A stretch of 64,000 bases of DNA from Microcebus murinus. Its lineage: Eukaryota > Chordata > Mammalia > Primates > Cheirogaleidae. The notes under the pieces are model-generated. The model was given only the letters and a program-made list of their open reading frames with translations. It searched no databases and was not told the origin of the DNA. The stretch is from the NCBI RefSeq assembly GCF_040939455.1, contig NC_134117.1:53021001-53085000 (forward strand), read 5' to 3'. Below, one piece after another: positions 23,698 through 35,864 of the stretch. The translations under genes and the position numbers were made by a program. Each line of letters starts with the position of its first letter. Position 1 is the first letter of the stretch.

Positions 23698-23854
23698 CCA
23701 TGAAATTAAAATAGCACAGATATACTGAATATCTGTTTATATACTGCATGCATATTCATGCTTTATATACAGAAAATTGATGTTTTTTGCCTTCGCTAGA
23801 ATCGATTTCCACCCCATTGGAGGTGATAGGGCCCCCAATTGAGAGGTACGATCT

Positions 23855-24000
23855 ACGCAGCGGTTGGTTCTCAAAGTTGAATGTGGGCTGGAATCACCAG
23901 AGCACCTCGTCAGAGGTGTAGAGTTTGACTTTTAAGGGAGGGACCGAAGATCTACATCTTTCCCAAACTTTCCTCGGAGCAGACTTTGAGACATCCAGGT
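23855..24000 (+). repeat. Possible MER5-type fragment
   Basis: 'gcggttggttctcaaagttg' and 'gtgggctggaatcaccagag' resemble the start of MER5-type MITEs; the remainder is too diverged to be sure. Confidence 0.35.
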
Positions 24001-24664
24001 CGTAAGGTCAGCCGGAGAAGCCCAAGACCTCGTCTGGATTCTAGGGTGAGCCTCTGCTGCTGGCTGTGCACTTCTGTGCCACAGGAGCCCGTGGTCCACC
24101 CACTGGCTAGAGCTGTGCTGTAGCCACAAGTTTTGGTTGAAAATCCCAGGTGATATACGGAATTATCTGCAGTGCAGACGGGGAGACAGGAAGTGCTGGT
24201 GCAAACCAACAGCCTGGTGGTATTACGTGTTGAATTCCTTCTACAGTCATCCAGGTAGACTGTAAGCACTTCAGTGACAGGGCTGGTGTCCCTGCTTCTC
24301 TGCCTGCCCACTTGGAACGAGGCACAGAGGAGATGCTCAATCAGTCCATGCTGGGGACCTAAATTAAGGCGTGCATAGTGATTGTCGCCACTGACAAGGC
24401 GCTGTCCACCCCGTTTGTACCCTGAAAACCTCCCTTGTCTTTGAAGCAGCTGGGCAGCCCGTTGACAGGTAGAGACTGGCTGCTGGGTGCTGCAGGATCA
24501 GGGCCATAAGGGACCCGGACCCAGCACCGCAGGAAGCATGATCACGTGGCTGCACAGTGTGGTGTCGGTGACAGCGAGTCCTGCTCTGGTAGTCGGGGCT
24601 GGCGGACGGTGGGCCTGGCCCTGGGCCTTCCTCAGATGGTACTGCCGACTTTCGGTGGGCTCTG

Positions 24665-24785
24665 AGTAAATGTTCTCATGAGCTGTGTGACCTTGGACGA
24701 GTCACTCCCATCTCTGGGCTTTATTCTTCTCATCCGTCCAAAGAGGGGCTGCACTCGACACTCCCTGGCAGACGAGAATCGATTC
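24665..24785 (+). repeat. MIR SINE fragment
   Basis: 'gagctgtgtgaccttggacg', 'agtcactcccatctctgggc' and 'tcttctcatccgtccaaaga' match the MIR core. Confidence 0.65.
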
Positions 24786-25399
24786 TGTGGGACATTTGCC
24801 AAAGCCGGCTCGGGTGTCAGGTCCCAGAGGCTGTCCACGTGAGCTTCAGGAGGCTCGTTCTGCAGCTGGCACAGAACGGTGGCTCCAGGACATGGCTTGC
24901 CTGGGTTGCCCTGTCCTTGGTGAGGACAGGAACGGATCTCGCTGGGCTGAGCCTTGGGCTGGGTCACTGCTTACCACAAGGTCACTGCTCGTGTCCTGGC
25001 CGTCCCCAGAGGCCAGACCTGAAGTCTGGCACCTGGAAGTCCCTCCAGGCCCCAGGGGTGGTGCTCTCTGACTGCCTGTCCCCTGGGGCTGCCAGCACAG
25101 AGGTCACCCCAGGCCGGGACTTCCTCACTTCCAGCCCCCTCCAGTAAACTGTCCCGTGTTCCAGGATGGCAAGGGACTGTGCCACAGTGACCCAGCTGAG
25201 CTCACCTTTGGGCTCGAAGGCCACGGTGTAGCATTGCTGAAGATAAGATTTAACTCTGCATCTTCATGTGACGGTCTGTGGATTTTAACCTTGTCTTCTC
25301 TAACATCTCAAATGCCAAAGCCATTCAATTCAAAATATACGTACTGAGTGCTGGCCAGGGACAAAGTCCACAGGGAGATCCTAAGAAAACGAAAGTGAC

Positions 25400-25515
25400 G
25401 CAGATAATGACAGCAGCCTTAACGAGTCCTTCCCACATAGCCCAGGCACAGCATGCCTGCTGCCATGTACATGCGTTAACTTCATCCATTTCGTAGCTGA
25501 GGAAACTGAGTCATA
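25400..25515 (-). repeat. MIR SINE fragment
   Basis: 'tgcgttaacttcatccattt' and 'cgtagctgaggaaactgagt' match antisense MIR. A related piece may continue at 25540-25640. Confidence 0.55.
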
Positions 25516-25706
25516 GGGAGGCGATGCGGAGGTAATGCAGACAGCTTCTATTAGCACAGGACTTTACAGTTTACACAGCCCTCATGCCCCCTTCAATCTA
25601 ATGTGGTGTGTGTGCAGAGACTGTTATTACCCCTGCTTTGCGGAGTCAGGTTCCTGTCCCCAAGGAACTTGGGTGCCAAGCAGCAGCAAGCCCCACTAGT
25701 AGATTT

Positions 25707-25865
25707 TTTTTTTTTAATTTTTTTTTTTATTTCGGCATATTATGGGGGTACAGATTTTAAAGTTTCAATAAATGCCCTTCCCCCCCTCCCCCCACAAGTC
25801 TGAGTCTCCAGCATGACCATCCCTCAGATGGTGCGCCTATCACTCGTTATGTATGTATATACCTG
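25707..25865 (-). mobile_element. Short L1 3' end, 5' truncated, with target duplication
   Basis: A T-rich start is followed by 'ttcggcatattatgggggta', a C-rich run and 'agatggtgcgcctatcactc', which I associate with young strepsirrhine L1 3' sequence in antisense. CTAGTAGATTT occurs at 25696-25706 and 25866-25876 as the duplicated target. Only about 160 bp was inserted. Confidence 0.75.
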
Positions 25866-25929
25866 CTAGTAGATTTAACATTCACTTGTTGGTTTTCCAG
25901 AACACAGCGGGGATGGGTAATCCGTAAAT

Positions 25930-26095
25930 GGGAGTGATTACTCTCTTTGATGTCAGAGAAGGTGACGTTTGAACTGGGCCTTGAAGGATGAGTAGAAAAG
26001 TTTGCTGGGTCCAGAGGGTGGGGAGGGTACTTGGGGCCGAGGGAAGAGCTCGGGCGAGCTGGCGGTGGTCGGACAGAGGAGGGAGAGCCATGCCA
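25930..26095 (-). repeat. L2 LINE fragment
   Basis: 'gagaaggtgacgtttgaact' followed by 'gggccttgaaggatgagtag' is characteristic antisense L2 wording. Confidence 0.65.
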
Positions 26096-26234
26096 GCTGG
26101 GTGACTGGCTTCTGGGGCCTGGATGCTAGGAGACACCTGGGTCAGGGGGCCTTGATCTGGAGGAAGGGCAGGATGGAAGAGGGGGTGAGGGGACGTGATG
26201 GGGCTGCCAGATCTCTGCAAGAGGCTGGGCTGGG

Positions 26235-26355
26235 AGTTGGGAGACATGGCGCTGTGACTCCGAGCAAGTTGCCCTCCTTCTCTGGGCCCCAGTGACCTCC
26301 TGGATGCACGGCGGAAGCTGGAGTGGGTAAACTTGGGCCCCTTCCAGCTCTGGCA
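26235..26355 (+). repeat. MIR-like fragment
   Basis: 'gctgtgactccgagcaagtt', 'ccctccttctctgggcccca' and 'gggccccttccagctctggc' fit a MIR/MIR3 tail. Confidence 0.5.
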
Positions 26356-26854
26356 CGGGCGCTTTGTGGCACGGGGCAGGCCTAGCTGGAGGAGTTTGGA
26401 GCCAGGCCCCCGTAAGCCTGTCATTGACTCTTCTCTCCCTGGCGGGGACGGGGCCAGCTCTGGGCCAGGCCTGGGCTGGGCTGCAGGCTCAGAGAAGAAC
26501 GAGACCGGTCCCTGAGCCTGGTCCTCACAGCCAAACCAACCTTCCATTTGTAAGACGGTCTGAAGAAAACCCTCTCTGTGTGGACAGAGACTCGCAGCCA
26601 GCTGGCACCTCTGCTGCCCTGGTGAGAAGTTTGGTATCTGGCCTCGATCCTCATTTCCAACTCCTGCCGGCCCATGGAGTCACTGTCCCGGGGGTATCGG
26701 GGGCAAACACCGGGCGGGATCTGCCCACTGTGGTGAATTCACGCCGAACACTGGGGTTGGACACTGTCTTGCTTCCTGCCCTCGCTTCTGAAGGGCCCCG
26801 TGTGTGTCATAGCTGGGGGAGGGGGACAGAGGGATCTAGGAATGAATACGCAGG

Positions 26855-27015
26855 GCCCTTGCCCTGGAGGAGTTTGAAGACTAATGGACCAGACATAAAA
26901 GCAGACTAATTATAATCCTATGAGAGGCAGCAGCAGAAGGACCCATTTATTTTGGTTTGAGCATCTAGGAAGGCTCCCTGGAAGAGGTGGCATGGGCTCA
27001 AGACTGTTCGAGCAT
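26855..27015 (-). repeat. L2 LINE fragment
   Basis: 'cccttgccctggaggagttt', 'gaagactaatggaccagaca' and 'aaggctccctggaagaggtg' read as antisense L2. Confidence 0.65.
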
Positions 27016-27489
27016 TATAAACATAGAAAATAGTGCCAGGCCCCTGGCCAGCAGGAGAATGACTGGCCCAGCCAGCCTCAGGGATGTTTGGGGGTAGAAA
27101 GGAAGGGATGTGGAGAGGCCTAATCCTACCTGCACAGAGTCTCCTCTGGGGAGGGGGCAGCTAGCCTGGGATGCTGTCAGGCCCAGGGTCCCGGGCCAGG
27201 AATGTGTCCAGGGGTCAGCAGTGACCTGATAGGCTGCTTTTCAGAGCTACTAATTCTGTGCACCTGGGAGGAATGTGGGGGCCTGGGGTGAGGGACAGTT
27301 TTTTGTGGGTACTGAAGAGACTATGGGGTGCAGACATGGGGTCAGCAGAGTGGGGTTCCAGCTCCTCAGTAGGGCCCTGTGCTCACTGTGTACATCTAGA
27401 ACCTAGAGCACCAGCCTCCTGAAGGATTGCTCCCCCCATGGCCACTTCTGCCTTCTCTGGCCTGGATGCCCCAGATTGAGGTGGGGGCA

Positions 27490-30400
27490 CTGGGGTGATG
27501 GTGCCCTGGACCAGGGTGACAGTGACCTGCACTGAGGTGATGGTGCCCTGCACCAGGGTGACAGTGACCTGCACTGGGGTGATGGTGCCCTGCACTAGGG
27601 TGACAGTGACCTGCACAGGGGTGTCAATGCCCTGCACTAGGGTGACAGTACCCTGCCCTGGGGTGATGGTGCCCTGCACTAGGGTGACAGTACCCTGCAC
27701 TGGGGTGATGGTGCCCTGCACTAGGGTGACAGTACCCTGCACTGGGGTGATGGTGCCCTACACCAGGGTGACAGTGACCTGCACTGGAGTGATGGTGCCC
27801 TGCACTAGGTTGACAGTACCCTGTACTGGGGTGATGGTGCCCTGCACCAGGGTGACAGTACCCTGCCCTGGGGTGATGGTGCCCTGCACTAGGGTGACAG
27901 TACCCTATACTGGGGTGATGGTGCCCTGCACTAGGGTGACAGTGACCTGAAGTGGGGTGATGGTGCCCTGCACCAGGGTGACAGTGACCTGCACTGGGGT
28001 GATGGTGCCCTGCAGCAGGGTGATAGTACCCTGTACTGGGGTGATGGTGCCCTGCACCAGGGTGACAGTACCCTGCACTGAGGTGAGGGGTGCCCTGCAC
28101 CAGAGTGACAGTACCCTGCACTGGGGTGATGGTGCCCTGCACTAGGGTGAAAGTACCCTGTACTGGGGTGATGGTGCCCTGCACTAGGGTGACAGTACCC
28201 TGCACTGGGGTGATGGTGCCCTGCACTAGGGTGACAGTACCCTGTATTGGGGTGATGGTGCCCTGCACTAGGGTGACAGTACCCTGTACTGGGGTGATGG
28301 TGCCCTGCACCAGGGTGATAGTGACCTGCACTGGGGTGATGGTGCCCTGCACCAGGGTGACGGTACCCTGCACTGGGGTGATGGTGCCCTGCACTAAGGT
28401 GACAGTACCCTGTACTGGGGTGATGGTGCCCTGCAGCAGGTTGACAGTGACCTGCACTGGGGTGATGGTGCTCTGCACCAGGGTGACAGTACCCTGCACT
28501 GGGGTGATGGTGCCCTGCACTAGGGTGACAGTACCCTGCACTGGGGTGATGGAAACTTTGCACTAGGGTGACAGTACCCTGCACTGGGGTGATGGTGCCC
28601 TGCACCAGGGTCACAGTACCCTGCACTGGGGTGATGGTGCCCTGCACCAGGGTGACAGTGACCTGCACGGGGGTGATGGTGCCCTGCACCAGGGTGACAG
28701 TACACTGCACTGGGGTGTCAATGCCCTGCACCAGGGTGACAGTACCCTGCACTGGGGTGATGGTGCCCTGCACCGGGGTGACAGTCACCTGCACTGGGGT
28801 GATGGTGCCCTGCACCAGGGTGACAGTCACCTGCACTGGGGTGTCAATGACCTGCACCAGGGTGACAGTACCCTGCACTGGGGTGATGGTGCCCTGCACT
28901 AGGGTGACAGTGACCTGCACTGGGGTGATGGTGCCCTGCACCAGGGTGACAGTGACCTGCACGGGGGGGATGGTGCCCTGCACTAGGGTGACAGTACCCT
29001 GCACTGGGGTGATGGTGCCCTGCACTAGGGTGACAGTGACCTGCACTGGGGTGATGGTGCCCTGCACCAGGGTGACAGTGACCTGCACTGGGGGGATAGT
29101 GCCCTGCACTAGGGTGACAGTACCCTGCACTGGGGTGATGGTGCCCTGCACCAGGGTGACAGTGACCTGCACTGGGGTGATGGTGCCCTGCACCAGGGTG
29201 ACAGTGACCTGCACTGGGGTGTCAATGCCCTGCACCAGTGACAGTACCTTGCACTGGGGTGATGGTGCCCTGCACCAGGGTGACAGTGACCTGCACTGGG
29301 GTGTCAATGCCCTGCACCAGTGACAGTACCTTGCACTGGGGTGATGGTGCCCTGCACCAGGGTGACAGTGACCTGCACTGGGGTGATGGTGCCCTGCACG
29401 AGGGTGACAGTGACCTGCACTGGGGTGATGGTGCACTGCACCAGGGTGACAGTGACCTGCACGGGGGTGATGGTGCCCTGCACCAGGGTGACAGTGACCT
29501 GCACTGGAGTGATGGTGCCCTGCACCAGGGTGACAGTGACCTGCACTGGGGTGATGGTGCCCTGCACCAGGGTGACAGTACCCTGCACGGGGGTGATGGT
29601 GCCCTGCACTAGGGTGACAGTACCCTGCACTGGGGTGATGGTGCCCTGAACCAGGGTGACAGTACCCTGCACCTAGGTGATGGTGCCCTCCACCAGGGTG
29701 ACAGTGACCTGCACTGGGGTGATGGTGCCCTGCACCAGGGTGAGAGTGACCTGCACTGGGGTGATGGTGCCCGGCACAAGAGTGACAGTGACCTGCACTG
29801 GGGGGATGGTTCCCTGCAGCAGGGTGACAGTACCCTGCACTGGGGTGATGGTGCCCTGCACCGGGGTGACAGTACCTTGCACTGGGATGATGGTGCCCTG
29901 CACCGTGGTGACAGTACCCTGCACTGGGGTGATGGTGCCCTGCACCAGGGTGACAGTGACCTACACTGGGGTGATGGTGCCCTGCACCAGGGTGACAGTG
30001 ACCTGCACTGGGGTGTCAATGCCCTGCACCAGGGTGACAGTACCCTGCAATGGGTGACGGTGCCTTGCACTAGGGTGACAGTGACCTGCACTGGGGTGAT
30101 GGTGCCCTGTACCAGGGTGACTGTGACCTGCAGTGGGGGGATGGTGCCCTGCATTAGAGTGACAGTACCCTGCACTGGGGTGATGGTGCCCTGCACGAGG
30201 GTGACAGTTACTTGTACTGGGGTGATGGTGCCCTGCACCAGGGTGACAGTACCCTGAACTGCAGTGATGGTGCCCTGCACCGGGGTGACAGTACCCTGCA
30301 CTGGGGTGATGGTGCCCTGCACCAGGGTGACAGTGACCTGCACTGGGATGATAGTGCCCTGCACCAGAGTGACAGTGACCTGCACTGGGGTGTCAATGCC

Positions 30401-33400
30401 CTGCACCAGGGTGACAGTACCCTGCACTGGGGTGATGGTGCCTGCACCAGGGTGACAGTGACCTGCACTGGGGTGTCAATGCCCTGCACCAGGATGACAG
30501 TACCCTGCACTGTGGTGATAGTGCCCTGCACTAGGGTGACAGTGACCTTCACTGAGGTGATGGTGCCCTGCACCAGATGACTGTGGCCTGCACTGGGGTG
30601 ATGGTGCCCTGCACTAGATTGACATTACTCTGCACTGGGGTGATGGTGCCCTGCACCAGGGTGACAATGACCTGCACTGGGGGGATGGTGCCCTGCACTA
30701 GAGTGACAGTACCCTGCACTGGGGTGATGGTGCCCTGCACCAGGGTGACAGTGACTTGCACTGGGGTGATGGTGCCCTGCACCAGGGTGACAGTCACCTG
30801 CACTAGGGTGATGGTGCCCTGCACCAGGGTGACAGTACTCTGCACTGAGTTGATGGTGCCCTGCACCAGGGTGACAGTGACCTGCACTGGGGTGATGGTG
30901 CCCTGCACCAGGGTGAGAGTGACCTGCACTGGGGTGATGGTGCCCTGCACCAGGGTGACAGTAACCTGCACTTGGGGGATGGCTCCCTGCAGCAGTGTGA
31001 CAGTACCCTGCACTGGGGTGATGGTGCCCTGCACCGGGGTGTCACAGTACCCTGCACTGGGGTGATGGTGCCCTGCACCGGGGTGACAGTACCGTGCACT
31101 GGGGTGATGGTGCCCTGCATCAGGGTGACAATGACCTGCACTGGGGTGATGGTGCCCTGCACCAGGGTGACAGTGACCTGCACCGGGGTGATGGTGCCCT
31201 GCACCAGGGTGACAGTGACTTGCACTGGGATATCAATGCCCTGTACCAGGGTGACAATACCCTGCATTGGGGTTATGGTGCCCTGCACTAGGGTGACAGT
31301 GACCTGCACTTGGGTGATGGTGCCCTGCACCAGGGTGACTGTGACCTGCACTGGGGCGATGGTGCCCTGCACTAGGGTGACAGTGACCTGCACTGGGGTG
31401 ATGGTGCCCTGTACCAGGGTGACAGTGATTTGCACTGGGGTGTCAATGCCCTGCACTAGGGTGACAGTACCCTGCACTGGGGTGATGGTGCCCTGCACCA
31501 GGGTGACACTGACTTGCACTGGGGGGATGTTGCCTTGCACTAGAGTGACAGTACCCTGCACTCGGGTGATGGTGCCCTGCACGAGGGTGACAGTGACTTG
31601 CACTGGGGTGATGGTGCCCTGCACCAGGGTGACAGTACCCTGCACTGCGGTGATGGTGCCCCGCACCGGGGTGAGAGTACCCTGCACTGGGGTGATCGTG
31701 CCCTGCACCAGGGTGACAGTGACCTGTACTGGGTTGATGGTGCCCTGCACCAGGGTGATAGTGACCTGCACTTGGGTGTCAATGCCCTGCACCAGGGTGA
31801 CAGTACCCTGCACTGGGGTGATGGTGCCCTGTACCAGGGTGACAGTGACCTGCACTGGGGTGTCAATGCCCTGCACCAGGGTGACAGTACACTGCACTGG
31901 GGTGATGGTGCCCTGCACTAGGGTGACAGTGACCTGCACTGGGGTGATGGTGCCCTGCATCGGGTGACTGTTACCTGCACTGGGGGGATGGTGCCCTGCA
32001 CTAGGGTGACAGTACCCTGCACTGGGGTGATGGTGCCCTGCACCAGGGTGACAGTGACCTGCACTGGGGTGATGGTGCCCTGCACCAGGGTGACAGTACC
32101 CTGCACTGCGGTGATGGTGCCCTGCACCCGGGTGACAGTGACCTGCACTGGGGGGATGGTTCCCTGCAGCAGGGTGACAGTACCCTGCACTGGGTTGATG
32201 GTGTCCTGCACCAGGGTGACAGTGATCTGCACTGGGATGATGGTGCCCTGCACCAGGATGACAGTGACCTGCAGTGGGGTGATGGTGCCCTGCACCGGGG
32301 TGACAGTGACCTGCACTGGGGTGTCAATGCCCTGCACCAGGATGACAGTACCCTGCACTGGGGTGATAGTGCCCTGCACTAGGGTGACAGTGACCTTCAC
32401 TGAGGTGATGGTGCCCTGCACCAGATGTCTGTGGCCTGCACTGGGGTGATGGTGCCCTGCACTAGGTTGACATTACTCTGCACTGGGGTGATGATGCCCT
32501 GCACCAGGGTGACAATGACCTGCACTGGGGGGATGGTGCCCTGCACTAGAGTGACAGTACCCTGCACTGGGGTGATGGTGCCCTGCACCAGGGTGACAGT
32601 GACTTGCACTGGGGTGATGGTGCCCTACACCAGGGTGACAGTAACCTGCACTGGGGTGATGGTGCCCTGCACCGGGGTGACAGTGACCTGCACTGGGGTG
32701 ATGGTGCCCTGCACCAGGGTGACTGTGACCTGCACTGGGGCGATGGTGCCCTGCACTAGGGTGACAGTGACCTGCACTGGGGTGATGGTGCCCTGTACCA
32801 GGGTGACAGTGATTTGCACTGGGGTGTCAATGCCCTGCACTAGAGTGACAGTACCCTGCACTGGGGTGATGGTGCCCTGCACCAGGGTGACACTGACCTG
32901 CACTGGGGGGATGTTGCCTTGCACTAGAGTGACAGTACCCTGCACTAGGGTGATGGTGCCCTGCACGAGGGTGACAGTGACTTGCACTGGGGTGATGGTG
33001 CCCTGCACCAGGGTGACAGTACCCTGCACTGCGGTGATGGTGCCCCGCACCGGGGTGAGAGTACCCTGCACTGGGGTGATCGTGCCCTGCACCAGGGTGA
33101 CAGTGACCTGCACTGGGTTGATGGTGCCCTGCACCAGGGTGATAGTGACCTGCACTTGGGTGTCAATGCCCTGCACCAGGGTGACAGTACCCTGCACTGG
33201 GGTGATGGTGCCCTGTACCAGGGTGACAGTGACCTGCACTGGGGTGTCAATGCCCTGCACCAGGGTGACAGTACACTGCACTGGGGTGATGGTGCCCTGC
33301 ACTAGGGTGACAATGACCTGCACTGGGGTGATGGTGCCCTGCACCGGGTGACTGTTACCTGCACTGGGGGGATGGTGCCCTGCACTAGGGTGACAGTACC

Positions 33401-34840
33401 CTGCACTGGGGTGATGGTGCCCTGCACCAGGGTGACAGTCACCTGCACTGGAGTGTCAATGCCCTGCACTAGGGTGACAGTACCCTGCACTGGGGTGATG
33501 GTGCCCTGCACCAGGGTGACAGTGACCTGCATTGGGGTGATGGTGCCCTGCACCAGGGTGACAGTGACCTGCACTGGGGTGATGGTGCCCTGCACCATGG
33601 TGACAGTACCCTGCACTGCGGTGATGGTGCCCTGCACCCGGGTGACAGTGACCTGCACTGGGGGGATGGTTCCCTGCAGCAGGGTGACAGTACCCTGCAC
33701 TGGGTTGATGGTGTCCTGCACCAGGGTGACAGTGATCTGCACTGGGATGATGGTGCCCTGCACCAGGGTGACAGTGACCTGCAGTGGGGTGATGGTGCCC
33801 TGCACTGGGGTGACAGTGACCTGCACTGGGGTGTCAATGCCCTGCACCAGGGTGACAGTACCCTGCACTGGGGTGATGGTGCCCTCCACCAGGGTGACAG
33901 TGACCTGCACTGGGGGGATGGTGCCCTGCACTAGGGTGACAGTACCCTGCACTGGGGTGATGGTGCCCTTCACCAGGGTGACAGTGACCTGCACTGGGGG
34001 GATGGTGCCCTGCTCTAGAGTGACAGTACCCTGCACTGGGGTGATGGTGCCCTGCACCCGGGTGACAGTGACTTGCACTGGGGTGATGGTGCCCTGCACC
34101 AGGGTGACAGTACCCTGCACTGCGGTGATGGTGCCCTGCTCCGGGGTGACAGTACCCTGCACTGGGGTGATGGTGCCTGCACCAGGGTGACAGTGACCTG
34201 CACTGGGGTGATGGTGCCCTGCACCAGGGTGACAGTGACCTGCACTGGGGTGTCAATGCCCTGCACCAGGGTGACAGTACTCTGCACTGGGGTGATGGTG
34301 CCCTGCACCAGGTGACTGTGACCTGCACTGGGTGGATGGTGCAATGCACTAGGGTGACAGTACCCTGCACTGGGGTGATGGTGCCCTGTACCAGAGTGAC
34401 AGTGACCTTCACTTGGGTGATGGTGCCCTGCACTAGGGTGACAGTGACCTGCACTCGGGGGATGGTGCCCTGCACTAGGGTGACAGTGACCTGCACTCGG
34501 GGGATGGTACCCTGCACTAGAGTGACAGTACCCTGCACTGGGGCGATGGTGCCCTGCACCAGAGTGACAGTGACCTTCACTGGGGTGATGGTGCCCTGCA
34601 CTAGGGTGACAGTACCCTGCACTGGGGTGATGGTGCCCTGCACCAGGGTGACAGTGACCTGCACTGGGGTGATGGTGCCCTGCACCAGGGTGACAGTGAC
34701 CTGCACTGGGGTGATGGTCCCCTGCACCAGGGTGACAGTGACCTGCACTGGGGTGTCAATGCCCTGCACTAGGGTGACAGTACCCTGCACTGGGTTATGG
34801 TGCCCTGCTCCGGGGTGACAGTACCCTGCACTGGGGTGAC
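27490..34840 (+). repeat. 7.35-kb minisatellite, 42-bp unit made of two 21-bp half-units, about 175 copies
   Basis: The whole stretch is one tandem array. The commonest unit is GGGTGATGGTGCCCTGCAC(C/T)A joined to GGGTGACAGT(A/G)(C/A)CCTGCACTG. Unit starts 42 bp apart are visible, for example at 27661 and 27703. Several half-unit variants intermix: 'gggtgtcaatgccctgcac' replaces the first half at intervals, and the second half alternates between a GTACCCTG and a GTGACCTG form. Occasional 1-4-bp indels shift the phase (29233, 29316, 30053, 30442, 30576, 31039, 31960, 33345). Internal block duplications are described in the findings. It lies wholly in ADAMTS14 intron 2, about 5.1 kb after exon 2. 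The flanks (27420-27489 and 34841-34900) are non-repetitive. Confidence 0.98.
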
Positions 34841-35149
34841 AGGCCTTGCCTTCACCATGTCTCCCCCTCTGCCTCCAGGGCCTCTGTGAGTCAGGCCTGG
34901 CGCGGAAACAGCCACACGTGTAAGATTTGTCACCATCTGGTTCCGTTTTCCACCCTCTGCAGATCCTGCAGTTTTGATGGGTTGTATGAGTAGCCCTTGG
35001 CAGGCGCTGTCGGGAGGGGGCAGGGGAGGCTGAATGTGGCCGGAACTTACCACTGAACAAGGCACTGGGGCTTTGAGCACCACCCTTTTGTCTTTAAAAT
35101 GGGACTGCTGTGAGGTGGGGCTGGGGCAACTGGGGCTGACGGGGGAGGG

Positions 35150-35300
35150 TTTCTTTACGGGGTGATGACAATGCTCTCCCTGTGGCGGTGGTGGTTGCAC
35201 AACTCTGTGAATACGCTAAAACCCATCACACTGTGCGCTTTAAGTGGGTGAGTTGTGTGGTATGTGAATTCTGTCTCAATAAAGCTGTTTACAAAAAGTG
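35150..35300 (+). mobile_element. Old L1 (L1M-type) 3' tail
   Basis: 'gtggttgcacaactctgtga', 'atacgctaaaacccatcaca', 'ctttaagtgggtgagttgtg' and 'gaattctgtctcaataaagc' match L1M 3' ends closely. It lies about 310 bp after the minisatellite. Confidence 0.8.
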
Positions 35301-35344
35301 CCTGGTCCACGGCGGCGGGGGTTATGAGCAGGCAGTCTCAGTGC

Positions 35345-35560
35345 CAGCGGAAAGCAGGGGCTCTGCTCTGCCTGGCACAGACTCGCTGTGTGACCTGGAG
35401 TGAGTGCCTAGGTCTCTCTGTGCACAGACTCCTCGTCTGCCAGGAGGGGAGAAGAGCAAGCTCTAGGTCCGTAGGGTTGGTCAGAGGATTAAGTGAGATA
35501 AGATAGTATCTGGTTCATGCTTGGGCCTTAACAAATGGAGATTATTTCAGTGAGTATTAA
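35345..35560 (+). repeat. MIR SINE
   Basis: 'gcagactcgctgtgtgacct'-like wording, then 'gactcctcgtctgccaggag', 'ggtcagaggattaagtgaga' and 'gttcatgcttgggccttaac', in MIR order. Confidence 0.65.
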
Positions 35561-35864
35561 TAGTAACAATGGCTACTTTTTAACAGTCATTATTAATAAT
35601 GATAAGCATCATGAATATCGTAGAGTCCCTTTTATTGCAGGGACATGTAGATCATCAGCGGTATGTGACGCCAGTCTGAGGCCACCGCTGGTCCCTGGGG
35701 TTGGCCAAGCCCTGTTGCCCTCTGCTGCGGCAGCTTTGTCTGCAGAGCGGGCCGAGCGGTGCTTGCTCAGGGCAAGTGTGAGTGTTCATTGGTCTGTGAT
35801 CACCCCAGGCACCTCTGGGACAGGGGAGGGCTGTGGGCCCGTGCCCAGGGCCATGCCCTTGGCT

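Noticed and set aside
27490..34840. CRISPR-like appearance or protein-coding repeat gene in the tandem array
   Set aside because: Repeats abut without unique spacers, the genome is a primate's, and the open frames follow purely from a 42-bp period lacking stops. It is a minisatellite.
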